A stretch of 64,000 nt of DNA from positions 1 through 64,000 of the forward strand of contig NZ_PDNU01000032.1 in the NCBI RefSeq assembly GCF_002631185.1, written 5' to 3'. Source of the stretch: Teichococcus rhizosphaerae. GTDB lineage: Bacteria > Pseudomonadota > Alphaproteobacteria > Acetobacterales > Acetobacteraceae. Numbering within the stretch: position 1 is the first letter of the stretch; each line of letters opens with the position of its first letter. The notes under the pieces are model-generated. The model saw nothing but the letters and a program-made list of their open reading frames with translations. It was not told where the DNA came from and ran no database searches. This document shows positions 28,354 through 38,240 of the stretch, in pieces. The translations under genes were made by a program, and so were the position numbers.

Positions 28354-29064
28354 TCAGATGGCGAGCGGTGCCGGCGCCTGCGGCGTGCCGGGGCCGGCCG
28401 GCAGGGTGGCCGGGCCGGGCGCGGGGGCGGCGGCCGGCGCCCCGGCGGGGGCCTCGGGCAGGGGCGGCAGGGGCTCCTCGGCCGGTGCTGCTGGCTGGGG
28501 CGCTGCCGGCAAGGGGGCCGCTGGCAGGGGCGCCGCGGAAGGCGGAGAGGCGGGCGCGGGAGAGGCGGGGGCCGGCGCCGGGCCGGGCAGGTTCTCGTTC
28601 TGCACGGTGTAGTCCGGCACGATGCGCGCCTGCGCGCCGGCGATCACCAGCACCTTCTGCCCCAGCGCCAGCGGCGTCTCGTCGCGCTGCACCACGGAAA
28701 CCATGTCGCCATTGGCCTTGCGCACGATGTATTCGTAGCCGGGCGCGGAGCCGACGCCCTGTTCCACCGCCGTGCCGAGCAGGCCGCCGAGCAGCCCGCC
28801 GCCGATGCCGGCAAAGGCGGAGGTGATGTCGCCGCCCCCCACCCGCGTGCCGGCGACGCCGCCGGCGGCCGCGCCGGTCACCGCGCCGGTGGCGCCATCG
28901 GCCGAGATCTCGATCTGCCGGCGGCCGGCCACCACCCCCTGCTCCACCTTGTTGGCCTGCTGCACGGCGCGGCTGGCATAGGTGTCGGGCGAGTAGCTGG
29001 GGCTGCAGGCGGCGAGCCCGCCCAGCATGATGGCCAGCAGGCCGGTCCTGGCGGCATGGGTCAT
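28354..29064 (-). CDS. Glycine-zipper outer-membrane lipoprotein (SlyB/PcpY-like)
   Basis: The 236-residue product has a lipoprotein signal (GGLAAC, Cys at about residue 20). A SlyB-like domain follows, with the Gly-rich stretch [20 protein letters not shown] and [20 protein letters not shown] near residues 60-105. A small beta domain ([17 protein letters not shown]) comes next. The last 80 residues are a Pro/Ala repeat tail, longer than in usual family members. It probably helps envelope integrity, and no functional partner is adjacent. Confidence 0.88.
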   Translation of the reverse strand: MTHAARTGLLAIMLGGLAACSPSYSPDTYASRAVQQANKVEQGVVAGRRQIEISADGATGAVTGAAAGGVAGTRVGGGDITSAFAGIGGGLLGGLLGTAVEQGVGSAPGYEYIVRKANGDMVSVVQRDETPLALGQKVLVIAGAQARIVPDYTVQNENLPGPAPAPASPAPASPPSAAPLPAAPLPAAPQPAAPAEEPLPPLPEAPAGAPAAAPAPGPATLPAGPGTPQAPAPLAI

Positions 29065-29300
29065 GGCGGCCCTTTCATCCTTCGCGGCTTACGCTGCGGC
29101 GCAACCTAGAAAGCCCGCCTCCCGCTGTCATCCCGCGACGGTGTCGCTTCTGCCATACGAAGTGTTGCGGGGCGCCGCCGCCGGGGCCGTGCGGGTCCGC
29201 CCCGCCTCCGGCTGTAACTTTCCCGCACCTCCCGGGTTGGGCGTGCGATGGCCCGCCGCCCGCCGCGCCGGGCCGGTCCCACGACCCATCCCGGTCCCCG

Positions 29301-29305
29301 AGGAG
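29301..29305 (+). promoter_or_regulatory. Ribosome binding site deciding the BCCT start
   Basis: An aggag lies eight bases before a GTG at 29314. An ATG 66 bases further upstream (29248) has only a weak gggttggg and would add a Pro/Arg-rich leader unlike the family. Confidence 0.6.
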
Positions 29306-29313
29306 TTCGGCCC

Positions 29314-31293
29314 GTGCCCGGTTCACCCCCGCTCCCCGCCACCCCGCCGCGCAGCCTGAACCCCACCGTGTTCATCGGCTCCGCCGTGCTGATCCTGGCC
29401 TTCGTGCTGTTCGGCGCCCTGGCACCGGGCGTCGCCGGCAGCGCCTTCGCCGCGCTGCAGGGCTGGATCACCGCCGAGCTGGGCTGGTTCTACCTGCTCG
29501 CGGTGGCGGTGTTCCTGCTGTTCGTCGTCTACCTGGCCATCAGCCGCCATGGCCGGGTGCGGCTGGGCCCCAACCATTCGGAGCCCGAATTCAGCTATGG
29601 CAGCTGGTTCGCCATGCTGTTCAGCGCCGGCATGGGCATCGGGCTGGTGTTCTTCGGCGTGGCCGAGCCGGTGACGCACTTCATGCTGCCGCCGGAAGGC
29701 GAGCCCGCCAGCATCGCCGCCGCCCGCGCCGCCATGCGGCTGAGCTACTTCCACTGGGGGCTGCATGCCTGGGCCATCTATGCCGTGATCGGCCTGGCGC
29801 TCGCCTATTTCAGCTTCCGCCACGGCCTGCCGCTGACCGTCCGCTCCGCCCTCTACCCGCTGGTGGGCGAGCGGATCCATGGCCCCATCGGCCATGCGGT
29901 GGACATCTTCGCGGTGATCGGCACCATGTTCGGCGTCGCCACCTCGCTGGGCTTCGGGGCGTTGCAGGTCAATGCCGGGCTTTCCCACGTGCTCGGCGTG
30001 CCGGTGGGCTTCGGCACGCAGCTCGCCCTCATCGCCGGCATCACCGCGCTGGCCACGCTCTCGGTGGCCACGGGGCTCGACAAGGGCATCAAGTTCCTTT
30101 CCAACGCCAACCTGGTGATGGCGGCGGCGCTGATGGTGTTCGTCTTCGTCGTGGGCCCCACCACCTTCCTGCTGCGCACCTTCGTGCAGAACCTGGGCGG
30201 CTACATCGACCAGTTCGCGCTGCGCACCTTCCACATGTACGCCTACGACCCGAATGACTGGCTGGGCGACTGGACGCTGTTCTACTGGGGCTGGTGGATC
30301 GCCTGGTCGCCCTTCGTGGGCATGTTCATCGCCCGCATCTCGCGCGGCCGCACCATCCGGGAGTTCGTCCTCGGCGTGCTGCTGGTGCCCACCGGCTTCA
30401 CCTTCGCCTGGATGACCGTGTTCGGCGACAGCGCCCTCTGGCTGCATCTCAGCGGCACCACGGAGGCCGTCTCCCAGGCGGTGCGGAGCGACATCACCCT
30501 GGCGCTGTTCGTGTTCCTGGAGCAGTACCCGCTGGCCACCCTCTCCTCCTGGCTGGCCATGGTGCTGATCGTCACCTTCTTCATCACCTCCGCCGACAGC
30601 GCGGCCCTGGTGGTCAGCACCATCACCGCCGGCGGGCGGAGCGAGGTGCCGCTCTGGCAGCGGCTCTTCTGGGCGATTGGCTCCGGCGTCATCGCCGCGG
30701 TGCTGCTGGCCTCGGGCGAGGGGCTGAGGGCGCTGCAGACCGCCGCCATCGCCAGCGCGCTGCCCTTCGCGGTGGTGATGCTGCTGATCTGCCATGGCCT
30801 GTTGCGCGGATTGCAGCGCGAGGGGCTGCGGCACGACGCGCTGGCGCAAAGCCTGCCGCCGCGCCAGGGCGGCTCCTGGCAGCGGCAGCTCCAGGGCATC
30901 CTGTCCCATCCGGGCCAGGCCGAGGTCCGGCGCTTCCTCGAGGATGTGGCGGCGCCCGCCCTGCGGGCGGTGGCGGAGGAGCTGCGCGGGCGCGGCCTTT
31001 CCGCCGCGCTCGACATGCGCGAGGGCCGGCTCCGGCTGGTTTCCATGCCCGGCGCGCCGGAGGAGTTCCACTACGGCATCCGCTCGCGCCGCTACGCCAT
31101 GCCGAGCTTCTCCTATTTCGAGAGCGGCCCGGAGCAGGGCCAGCGCGAGCACTACTGGCGCGCCGAGGTGTTCCTGGAGGATGGCAGCCAGGATTACGAC
31201 GTGATGGGACTGACGCGGGACGAGCTGATCCAGGACGTGCTGGCGCAGTATGACCGCCACTTCCAGTACCTGCACGCGGTCCGCTCGGTCTGA
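29314..31293 (+). CDS. BCCT-family betaine/choline transporter
   Basis: The 659-residue inner-membrane transporter (from GTG 29314; 681 if ATG 29248 is used) takes up choline, betaine or carnitine with Na+ or H+. About 12 transmembrane segments run from SLNPTVFIGSAVLILAFVLF. The BCCT hallmark SAGMGIGLVFFGVAEPVTHF and the TM8 Trp-rich box FYWGWWIAWSPFVGMFIARI are present. A cytoplasmic C-terminal domain of about 150 residues, as in BetT, ends FLEDGSQDYDVMGLTRDELI. The length fits BetT-like high-capacity carriers. Substrate is inferred by family only. Confidence 0.92.
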   Translation: MPGSPPLPATPPRSLNPTVFIGSAVLILAFVLFGALAPGVAGSAFAALQGWITAELGWFYLLAVAVFLLFVVYLAISRHGRVRLGPNHSEPEFSYGSWFAMLFSAGMGIGLVFFGVAEPVTHFMLPPEGEPASIAAARAAMRLSYFHWGLHAWAIYAVIGLALAYFSFRHGLPLTVRSALYPLVGERIHGPIGHAVDIFAVIGTMFGVATSLGFGALQVNAGLSHVLGVPVGFGTQLALIAGITALATLSVATGLDKGIKFLSNANLVMAAALMVFVFVVGPTTFLLRTFVQNLGGYIDQFALRTFHMYAYDPNDWLGDWTLFYWGWWIAWSPFVGMFIARISRGRTIREFVLGVLLVPTGFTFAWMTVFGDSALWLHLSGTTEAVSQAVRSDITLALFVFLEQYPLATLSSWLAMVLIVTFFITSADSAALVVSTITAGGRSEVPLWQRLFWAIGSGVIAAVLLASGEGLRALQTAAIASALPFAVVMLLICHGLLRGLQREGLRHDALAQSLPPRQGGSWQRQLQGILSHPGQAEVRRFLEDVAAPALRAVAEELRGRGLSAALDMREGRLRLVSMPGAPEEFHYGIRSRRYAMPSFSYFESGPEQGQREHYWRAEVFLEDGSQDYDVMGLTRDELIQDVLAQYDRHFQYLHAVRSV

Positions 31294-31309
31294 GCGGGGG
31301 CGGGGGGCG

Positions 31310-31334
31310 CAACCCGGCCGGCCGGGGCGGGTTG
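31310..31334 (+). terminator. Hairpin after the BCCT gene
   Basis: A 7-bp stem caacccg (31310-31316) / cgggttg (31328-31334) encloses the palindrome ggccggcc. It is 17 bases past the BCCT stop. Without a T run it is at best a weak or Rho-assisted terminator. Confidence 0.35.
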
Positions 31335-31368
31335 TCCCGGCACAACCCCTGGGCCAAGGAGCGCGTGC

Positions 31369-31704
31369 ATGAGCCACCATCTTTCCGCCGAGATGCGCGC
31401 CTGCATCGAGAACTGCCTCCGCTGCTACAGCATCTGCCTGTCCAGCTTCTCCGGCCATTGCCTGGAGGCGGGCGGCGAGCACATCGCCCCCGCCCATGCG
31501 CGGCTGATGCTGGCCTGCGCCGAGATCTGCCGCACCTCGGCGCACTTCATGCTGCTGGGCACCCCGCACCACCGCCACACCTGCGCGGAATGCGCCGAGA
31601 TCTGCCGCGAATGCGCCGCCGACTGCGAGCGGGTGGGCGGCATGGAGGAATGCGTGGCCGCCTGCCGCCGCTGCGCCGAGAGCTGCGCCGCCATGGCCGC
31701 CTGA
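31369..31704 (+). CDS. Cysteine-rich four-helix-bundle copper-storage protein (DUF326/Csp)
   Basis: The 111-residue protein has 16 cysteines in CxxxC and CxxC spacing along four predicted helices: ACIENCLRCYSIC, LACAEIC, CAECAEICRECAADC and CVAACRRCAESC. Csp proteins bind many Cu(I) ions inside the bundle. There is no signal peptide, so it should be the cytosolic (Csp3-like) type that buffers copper. An aaggag ribosome site precedes the ATG. It has its own transcription unit after the BCCT gene, with no copper exporter adjacent. Confidence 0.9.
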   Translation: MSHHLSAEMRACIENCLRCYSICLSSFSGHCLEAGGEHIAPAHARLMLACAEICRTSAHFMLLGTPHHRHTCAECAEICRECAADCERVGGMEECVAACRRCAESCAAMAA

Positions 31705-31897
31705 GGGCGGAGGCGCGACCGGGCGGCGCCCGCCCCTCCAGCGGGGCGGCCGGCTTTCCTGGTGCTGCATGTGTCGTGGCGTAACAGGCGGCGCGGCGGG
31801 GCTTGACCGCGCGGCCCGCCGGGCCGAAACCGGATGCTTGCGGTGTTCGGACCCCCCGTGTTAGGCGCCGCCGCACCGCACCGGACGGAAGCCACAC

Positions 31898-32353
31898 GTG
31901 AACCCGCCGCTGATCTTTGTTCTGAACGGTCCCAACCTGAACCTGCTCGGCACCCGCCAGCCGGAAATCTACGGTTCGGAGACGCTGGACGACATCGAGG
32001 CGCTCTGCGCCGAGACGGCGGACGCGCTGGACCTGGCGATCGACTTCCGCCAGACCAACGTGGAGGGCGAGCTGATCTCCTGGGTGCAGGAGGCGCGCAG
32101 CCACGCAGCGGGCATCGTCATCAATCCCGCCGGCTATTCCCACACCTCGGTCGCGCTGATGGACGCGCTGCTGGCCTCCGATCTGCCGGTGGTCGAGGTG
32201 CATCTGAGCAACATCCACCGCCGGGAGTCCTTCCGGCACCTGTCCTATGTGTCGCGCGCGGCGCAGGGCGTGATCTGCGGCCTCGGGCCGCATGGCTACG
32301 CCCTGGCCCTGCGCGGCATCGCCGGCATCCTGGCCCAGTCCGAGCAGGACTGA
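31898..32353 (+). CDS. aroQ: Type II 3-dehydroquinate dehydratase
   Basis: The enzyme converts 3-dehydroquinate to 3-dehydroshikimate as a dodecamer. The 151-residue product has the nucleotide-like motif [17 protein letters not shown] (with the catalytic Arg/Tyr loop), [29 protein letters not shown] and the catalytic His in [14 protein letters not shown]. The GTG at 31898 is the start, with cggaag upstream. It precedes accB-accC, a conserved alphaproteobacterial gene order. Confidence 0.96.
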   Translation: MNPPLIFVLNGPNLNLLGTRQPEIYGSETLDDIEALCAETADALDLAIDFRQTNVEGELISWVQEARSHAAGIVINPAGYSHTSVALMDALLASDLPVVEVHLSNIHRRESFRHLSYVSRAAQGVICGLGPHGYALALRGIAGILAQSEQD

Positions 32354-32402
32354 GAACCGCCAGGCCGCCGGCACAGAGAAGAAGGCTTCGCTGAGAAACG
32401 TC

Positions 32403-32870
32403 ATGAGCGGCATTTCCTTCACTCCGGAGGCGATCCGGGCGCTCGCGCAGATCCTGCGTGAGACGGATCTGAGCGAGATCGAGCTGGCCGACGGCGAGAG
32501 CCGCCTGCGCGTCACCCGCAGCATCACCGTCGCCCAGGTGGCGGTGGCGGCGCCCGCGCCGGCGCCCGCAGCCCCCGCCCTGGCCGCGCCCGTGCCTGCC
32601 CCCGCCGCCGCCTCGGCCGAGGTCACGGGCAGCACGCCGGGCGCCGTCACCTCGCCCATGGTGGGCGTCGCCTATCTCGCGCCGGAGCCGGGCGCCGCGC
32701 CCTTCGTGCAGCTTGGCGCCAAGGTGGCGGCGGGGCAGACCCTGCTGCTGATCGAGGCGATGAAGACCTTCAACCAGATCAAGGCGCCCAAGGCCGGCAC
32801 GGTCACGCGCATCCTGGTGGAGAGCGGCACGCCGGTCGAGTATGGCGAGCCGCTGATGGTGGTCGAGTAA
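32403..32870 (+). CDS. accB: Biotin carboxyl carrier protein of acetyl-CoA carboxylase
   Basis: AccB carries the biotin that shuttles carboxyl groups in fatty-acid synthesis. The product has 155 residues. An N-terminal segment with IRALAQILRETDLSEIELAD is followed by an Ala/Pro-rich flexible linker. The C-terminal biotinyl domain has IEAMKTFNQI, where the Lys is the biotinylation site. The ATG at 32403 is used; the frame runs further upstream but without family similarity. accC follows 12 bases later. Confidence 0.96.
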   Translation: MSGISFTPEAIRALAQILRETDLSEIELADGESRLRVTRSITVAQVAVAAPAPAPAAPALAAPVPAPAAASAEVTGSTPGAVTSPMVGVAYLAPEPGAAPFVQLGAKVAAGQTLLLIEAMKTFNQIKAPKAGTVTRILVESGTPVEYGEPLMVVE

Positions 32871-32882
32871 AGGCACCCCGTG

Positions 32883-34241
32883 ATGTTCAAGCCCGGGATG
32901 TTCAAGAAGGTGCTGATCGCCAACCGGGGCGAGATCGCGCTGCGCGTCCACCGCGCCTGCCAGGAGATGGCCATCCGCACCGTGGCGGTGCATTCCACCG
33001 CCGACGCCACCGCCATGCATGTGCGGCTGGCCGATGAGAGCGTCTGCATCGGGCCGCCCGCGGCGCGGGACAGCTACCTCAACGTGGCCGCCATCCTGTC
33101 GGCGGCCAGCATCACGGGGGCGGATGCCATCCACCCCGGCTACGGCTTCCTGTCCGAGAACGCCTCCTTCGCCGAGATGGTGGAGGCACACGGCTTCGCC
33201 TTCATCGGCCCGACGGCCGAGCATATCCGCATGATGGGCGACAAGATCGCCGCCAAGGACGCCATGCGGCGCCTGGGCGTGCCGCTCGTCCCCGGCAGCG
33301 ACGGCGCGCTGGAAAGCCTCGAGGAGGCGCGCGCGGTGGCCGAGCGGATCATGTACCCCGTGCTGATCAAGGCCGCCGCCGGCGGTGGCGGGCGCGGCAT
33401 GAAGGTGGCCCATTCGGCCGACGAGCTGGAGGAGGCCTGGCGGGTCGCCCGCACCGAGGCCAAGGCCGCCTTCGGCAACGACGCCGTGTACATGGAGAAG
33501 TATCTCGACCGCCCGCGGCACATCGAGCTGCAGGTGATGGCCGACATGCACGGCAACGTGGTGCATTTCGGCGAGCGCGACTGCTCCCTCCAGCGCCGCC
33601 ACCAGAAGCTGGTGGAGGAGGCGGGCTCCCCCGCGCTCACCGCCGCCGAGCGCGAGGCGATCGGCGCGCAGGTGACGCAGGGCCTCTCGAAGCTCGGCTA
33701 CCGCAATGCCGGCACGCTGGAGTTCCTGTGGCAGGACGGGCAGTTCTCCTTCATCGAGATGAACACCCGCCTGCAGGTCGAGCATCCCGTCACCGAGATG
33801 GTCTGCGGCGTCGATCTGGTGAAGGAGCAGCTCCGCGTCGCCGCGGGCGAGCGGCTGGGCTATGCCCAGGAGGACATCTCCTTCACCGGCCATGCCATCG
33901 AGTGCCGCATCACCGCCGAGGACCCGGAAAGCTTCGCGCCCTCGCCGGGCCGGGTGAACACCTACCACGCGCCGGGCGGCCTGGGCGTGCGGGTGGATAG
34001 CGCGCTCTATTCCGGCTACGCCGTGCCGCCGCACTATGACAGCCTGGTGGCCAAGCTGGTGGTGCACGGCAAGAGCCGCGCCGAGGCCATCTCCCGCATG
34101 CGCCGGGCGCTCTCCGAGATGGTGGTGGACGGCATCCGCACCACGCTGCCGCTGCACCAGCGCATCATGGAGGACCCCCAGTTCCAGTCGGGGGACTACA
34201 CCATCCACTGGCTCGAACGCTTCGTCGGCCTGCGCGGCTGA
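32883..34241 (+). CDS. accC: Biotin carboxylase subunit of acetyl-CoA carboxylase
   Basis: AccC carboxylates the biotin on AccB using ATP and bicarbonate. The product has 452 residues from ATG 32883, and aaagg is eight bases upstream. GTG 32880 and ATG 32898 (447 residues, the commonest family start) are alternatives. The ATP-grasp blocks are [32 protein letters not shown] and [20 protein letters not shown]. The C-terminal domain ends near HWLERFVGL. It is co-transcribed with accB. Confidence 0.97.
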   Translation: MFKPGMFKKVLIANRGEIALRVHRACQEMAIRTVAVHSTADATAMHVRLADESVCIGPPAARDSYLNVAAILSAASITGADAIHPGYGFLSENASFAEMVEAHGFAFIGPTAEHIRMMGDKIAAKDAMRRLGVPLVPGSDGALESLEEARAVAERIMYPVLIKAAAGGGGRGMKVAHSADELEEAWRVARTEAKAAFGNDAVYMEKYLDRPRHIELQVMADMHGNVVHFGERDCSLQRRHQKLVEEAGSPALTAAEREAIGAQVTQGLSKLGYRNAGTLEFLWQDGQFSFIEMNTRLQVEHPVTEMVCGVDLVKEQLRVAAGERLGYAQEDISFTGHAIECRITAEDPESFAPSPGRVNTYHAPGGLGVRVDSALYSGYAVPPHYDSLVAKLVVHGKSRAEAISRMRRALSEMVVDGIRTTLPLHQRIMEDPQFQSGDYTIHWLERFVGLRG

Positions 34242-34347
34242 GGCCGCGCGGCCGCCGGGCCCTTTTCCGCGCCGCCCTTTCCCGCGCCGGGCCGGATGGC
34301 CACGCCATGGCTGGCATCCTGGCCCGGGCGGCGTCATGATGGGGGCC

Positions 34348-35019
34348 ATGTCCCGCCGTCCGGTGGAAATCACCCCCGACCTCCTGCTCCGCGCCTATCG
34401 CGCCGGCCTCTTTCCCATGGCGGAGTCGCGCGCCGGCAACCGCCTCTACTGGCTGGACCCGGAGCTGCGCGGCATCCTGCCGCTGGATGGCTTCCACCTG
34501 TCCCGCCGGCTGCGCCGCACCGTGCTGTCCGGCCCCTACACCGTGACGGCCGACACCGCCTTCCCCCAGGTGATCGCCGCCTGCGCCGCCCCCGCCCCGG
34601 GGCGGGAGGACAGCTGGATCAACCCCGAGATCGAGACGCTGTTCAACGACCTCCACCGCATGGGGCACGGCCATTCGGTGGAGACCTGGCGGGACGGGGA
34701 GCTGGTGGGGGGGCTCTACGGCGTGTCCCTGGGCGGCGCCTTCTTTGGCGAGAGCATGTTCAGCCGGGCGCGGGACGCCTCGAAGGTGGCGCTGGTGCAT
34801 CTGGTGGCGCGGCTGCGGCTGGGCGGCTTCACCCTGCTGGACACCCAGTTCATCACCGGGCACCTGGAGCAGTTCGGCGCGACCGAGGTGCCGCGCGCCG
34901 TCTACCGGCAGCGCCTCGCTGAGGCGATGGCGGCGCCGGCCCGCTGGCTCGGCCAGCCGGAGGGGCTGGAGGAGGCCATCCTGGCGCTGCGGGCGGAGGC
35001 GGCGGGGCCGGCGGCCTGA
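34348..35019 (+). CDS. aat: Leucyl/phenylalanyl-tRNA--protein transferase
   Basis: Aat adds Leu or Phe to N-terminal Lys/Arg of proteins, creating ClpS/ClpAP degrons. The 223-residue product has [55 protein letters not shown] and the core [20 protein letters not shown]. The end is [19 protein letters not shown]. The start is the third of three close ATGs (34336, 34339, 34348), matching family length. It lies downstream of accBC, as in many alphaproteobacteria. Confidence 0.95.
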   Translation: MSRRPVEITPDLLLRAYRAGLFPMAESRAGNRLYWLDPELRGILPLDGFHLSRRLRRTVLSGPYTVTADTAFPQVIAACAAPAPGREDSWINPEIETLFNDLHRMGHGHSVETWRDGELVGGLYGVSLGGAFFGESMFSRARDASKVALVHLVARLRLGGFTLLDTQFITGHLEQFGATEVPRAVYRQRLAEAMAAPARWLGQPEGLEEAILALRAEAAGPAA

Positions 35020-35031
35020 GCCCCCCGCGGC

Positions 35032-36459
35032 TCAGTTGCGGGTGGGGGTCGCCGAGAGCAGGTCCTGCTCGGGCAGGGGCAGCTCCTCCAGCTCGGCCAG
35101 GAAGCTTTCCGCCCAGCGCGTGGCGGTCTGCTCCTCCAGGCCGCGCATCATGCTCTCCCACCGCTCGCGCCGCTCGGCCAGCGGCATCTTCAGCGCGCGG
35201 TCCAGCGTCTCGGCCATCGCCTCGGCGTCCAGCGGGTTCACCAGCAGGGCGCCCTCCATGGTTTCGGCGGCGCCGGCGAAGGAGGACAGCACCAGCACGC
35301 CCGGATCCTCCGGGTCCTGCGCCGCGACATACTCCTTGGCCACGAGGTTCATGCCGTCGCGCAGCGGCGTCACCAGCCCGACGCGCGCGGCGCGGTAGAA
35401 GCCGGCGAGCGTCTCGCGCGCCACGGCGCGGGCGACGTAGCGCACGGGCGTCCAGTCGAACTCGGCGTAGTCGCCGTTGATGCGGCCGGCAAGGGTGTCC
35501 AGCTCGCGCCGCAGGTTGCGGTAGCTCGCCACCTCGTTGCGGCTGCGCGCCGCCACCTGGAGGTAGGTGACGCGGTTCAGGTGCTCGGGGAACTTGGCCA
35601 GCAGGGCGGCGAAGCCGCGCATCCGGTGCGGCAGGCCCTTGGTGTAGTCCAGCCGCTCGGCGCCGACGATCAGCGAGCGGTCGCCCATGCTGGCGATCAG
35701 GCGCTGCGTCTCGGGGCCATAGGCGGCCTTGCGCGCCAGGGTGGCGAAGCCGCGCGTGTCGATGCCGATGGGATGGGCCGAGAGCTGGGTGCGGCGCTGC
35801 ACCCCCGCCACCTCGCCGCGCACGCCGCCGGTGGCGTCCGGGGTGAGGCCGAGCCCGTCCTGGAAGCAGTTGATCATCCCCGCCAGGTCGCGCTTGGTCT
35901 GGACGCCGACGAGATCATAGGCCAGCAGGTCGCGCAGCAGCTGCTCGGCGTCGGGAAGCGCCGAGAGCACCGCGAAGGGCGGGAAGGGGATGTGCAGGAA
36001 GAAGCCGATGCGCTGCCTGGCACCCAGCGCCCGCAGCTCCGCCGCCATGGGGATGAGCTGGTAGTCGTGGATCCAGACGGTGTCCTCGGGCGTGAGCAGG
36101 GGGAGCAGGGCCTGCGCGAAATCCCGGTTCACCTTGCGGTAGGAGGCGGCCTCGGCCCGGTCATACTCCATGAGGCCGAGGCGGAAATGGAACAGCGGCC
36201 AGAGGGTGTTGTTGGAATAGCCGGCGTAGAAGCCCTTGTGGTCCTCGTCCGACAGGTCGATCGTGGCGTAGTCGATGCCGCCCGAGCGCACCTGGCGGGG
36301 CTCGAGCGAGGGGTTCCGGCGCGTCTCGCCGCTCCAGCCGAACCAGAGGCCGCCGCTGGCCTTGAGCACGTCCTTCAGCGCCACGGCCAGGCCGCCGGCC
36401 GAGGGCTCGCCCCGCCGCGGCACCGCCACGCGATTGGAGACGACGACTACCCGCCCCAC
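35032..36459 (-). CDS. otsA: Trehalose-6-phosphate synthase
   Basis: OtsA is a GT20 enzyme joining UDP-glucose and glucose-6-phosphate. The 475-residue product starts with GTG 36459, which lies inside the last codons of the GH15 gene (13-base overlap). It reads [20 protein letters not shown]. Active-site blocks are [44 protein letters not shown] and [16 protein letters not shown] gggagcac stretch serves as ribosome site. It is the last gene of the otsB-GH15-otsA operon and converges on aat. Confidence 0.95.
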   Translation of the reverse strand: MGRVVVVSNRVAVPRRGEPSAGGLAVALKDVLKASGGLWFGWSGETRRNPSLEPRQVRSGGIDYATIDLSDEDHKGFYAGYSNNTLWPLFHFRLGLMEYDRAEAASYRKVNRDFAQALLPLLTPEDTVWIHDYQLIPMAAELRALGARQRIGFFLHIPFPPFAVLSALPDAEQLLRDLLAYDLVGVQTKRDLAGMINCFQDGLGLTPDATGGVRGEVAGVQRRTQLSAHPIGIDTRGFATLARKAAYGPETQRLIASMGDRSLIVGAERLDYTKGLPHRMRGFAALLAKFPEHLNRVTYLQVAARSRNEVASYRNLRRELDTLAGRINGDYAEFDWTPVRYVARAVARETLAGFYRAARVGLVTPLRDGMNLVAKEYVAAQDPEDPGVLVLSSFAGAAETMEGALLVNPLDAEAMAETLDRALKMPLAERRERWESMMRGLEEQTATRWAESFLAELEELPLPEQDLLSATPTRN

Positions 36460-38240
36460 AGACCGTGCTCCCACGAACGGCTCAAACGCATTGCCGACAG
36501 GATCAGGCCAACATGGGAATAGGTCTGAGGAAAGTTCCCCCAGAGCTGGTTCCGTTTCGGGTCCAGGTCCTCGGCGAGTAGCCCCAGGTGATTCCGGCAC
36601 GACAGGATGCTCCCGAACATGGCACGCGCTTCCTCCGTCCGGCCGGCGGCTGCAAGGGCGTCCACGTACCAGAACGAGCAAACGAGGAAGGCGGTTTCAG
36701 GTTTCCCGAAATCGTCCGACATGTCGTAACGGTAGAGGAATCCGTCATGCATCAGCCGGCGCCCGACCATGTCGAGGGTGCCGAGGAAGCGCGGGTCGGT
36801 GGCCGGCAGGAAGCCGATCTCGGGCAGCAGCAGCAGCGCCGCGTCCATGCCGTCGCTCTCGAAGCTTTCCACGAAGCTGCCCAGATGCGGGCGGAAGGCC
36901 TTCTCGCAGATCACCGCGTGCAGCTCGCGGGCCGACCGTGCCCAGCGCTCCGCCCGGTCGTGCAGGCCCAGATGCTTGGCGATGCCGGAAAGCCGCGCCA
37001 TGCCCGCCCAGCACATGGCGGCCGAGAAGGTGTGGATGCGCGCGCGCCCGCGATATTCCCAGATGCCGGCATCGGGCGTCAGCGCCCGCGCCTCGGCCTG
37101 CTCGCCCAGCTTCTCCAGCAGCCGGAACAGCGGCTCGCCGGCGGGGCGGGACAGGCGCTGGTCGAAGAACATCTGCGCCGCGGCCATGATGACCGAGCCG
37201 TAGACGTCGTTCTGCACCTGCTCGGCCGCCTGGTTGCCGACCCGCACCGGCCCCATGCCCAGGAAGCCGGGGAGCGATTCCTCGATCCGTTCCGGCATGG
37301 GAAGGGAAGGTACCAGGGGATAGCAGGGTTTCAAAACCCCGCCCGGGGAGATCGCCACCACGTTAGTGACGTAGCGGATGTACTCCTCCATCGTCCGCGT
37401 GGTGCCCAGCCGGTTCAGCGCCTGCACCGTGAACAGCGCGTCGCGCAGCCAGCAGTAGCGGTAGTCCCAGTTGCGCTCGGTGTTTGCCGCCTCGGGGATG
37501 GAGGTGGTCAGCGCCGCCACCACCGCCCCCGTCTCCTCGAAGGTGCAGAGCTTGAGGGTGATGGCGGCGCGGATCACCGCCTCCTGCCACTCGAAGGGCA
37601 GGTGCAGGCCGCGCGTCCAGTCCAGCCAGTAGGCTTCCGTCTCGCGGATGAACTCCTGGCCCAGCGCCTCCGCCCCTTCCGGCACCGTCTCGTCCGGGCC
37701 CAGGATGAGCGTGACGGGCTGGTCGAGCAGGAAGGGCGCCTCCTCGGCCAGGCAGGCCAGCGGCGCGTCGGTGGTGACGCGCAGCGCCGAATCGTCGGTG
37801 AAGTAGCGCAGGTGGTTGGAGCCGGCGCGCCGCACCGGCCTGTCCTTGCCCCAGTGGGCGCGGGGGCGGATGCGCAGCCGGATCAGCGGCTGGCCGGCCA
37901 GCGGCTCGATCCGCCGCACCAGCATGGGGGGGCGGAAGTTGCGGCCGAAGCGGCGGAAGCGCGGCGCCGCGTCGATGATGCGCAGCCGCCCGCCCTGCTC
38001 GTCCTCCAGTTCCGTTTCCAGCACGGCGGTGTTGCGGCGATAGGCCTGCCGGGTCTGCTTGAGCCCGACCAGCTCGCATTCCATGAACCCGTCCTCCGGC
38101 TCCACGCCGCCGAGCAGGGCGGAGAAGATCGGGTCGCCGTCGAAGCGCGGCCAGCAGAGCCAGGAGCAGCGCCCCTTGCGGTCGAACAGCCCCGCGATGA
38201 TGCCGTTGCCGACAGGGGCGAGGTCGAGCGGCTGGCTCAT
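36447..38240 (-). CDS. Glycoside hydrolase family 15 protein (trehalase or glucoamylase-like)
   Basis: The 597-residue protein has the bacterial GH15 layout. An N-terminal beta domain (APVGNGIIAGLFDRKGRCSW) is followed by an (alpha/alpha)6 barrel with WDYRYCWLRDALFTVQALNR. Family members hydrolyse alpha-glucosides, and several bacterial ones are trehalases. It is sandwiched between otsB (overlapping ATGA at 38237-38240) and otsA (13-base overlap), so trehalose is the likely substrate. It lacks a signal peptide and is cytosolic. A glucoamylase acting on malto-oligosaccharides remains possible. Confidence 0.9.
   Translation of the reverse strand: MSQPLDLAPVGNGIIAGLFDRKGRCSWLCWPRFDGDPIFSALLGGVEPEDGFMECELVGLKQTRQAYRRNTAVLETELEDEQGGRLRIIDAAPRFRRFGRNFRPPMLVRRIEPLAGQPLIRLRIRPRAHWGKDRPVRRAGSNHLRYFTDDSALRVTTDAPLACLAEEAPFLLDQPVTLILGPDETVPEGAEALGQEFIRETEAYWLDWTRGLHLPFEWQEAVIRAAITLKLCTFEETGAVVAALTTSIPEAANTERNWDYRYCWLRDALFTVQALNRLGTTRTMEEYIRYVTNVVAISPGGVLKPCYPLVPSLPMPERIEESLPGFLGMGPVRVGNQAAEQVQNDVYGSVIMAAAQMFFDQRLSRPAGEPLFRLLEKLGEQAEARALTPDAGIWEYRGRARIHTFSAAMCWAGMARLSGIAKHLGLHDRAERWARSARELHAVICEKAFRPHLGSFVESFESDGMDAALLLLPEIGFLPATDPRFLGTLDMVGRRLMHDGFLYRYDMSDDFGKPETAFLVCSFWYVDALAAAGRTEEARAMFGSILSCRNHLGLLAEDLDPKRNQLWGNFPQTYSHVGLILSAMRLSRSWEHGLWGG

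Noticed and set aside
29248..29313. An ATG at 29248 as the start of the BCCT transporter.
   Set aside because: The added 22 residues are Pro/Arg-rich and unlike the family, while GTG 29314 has a better ribosome site.
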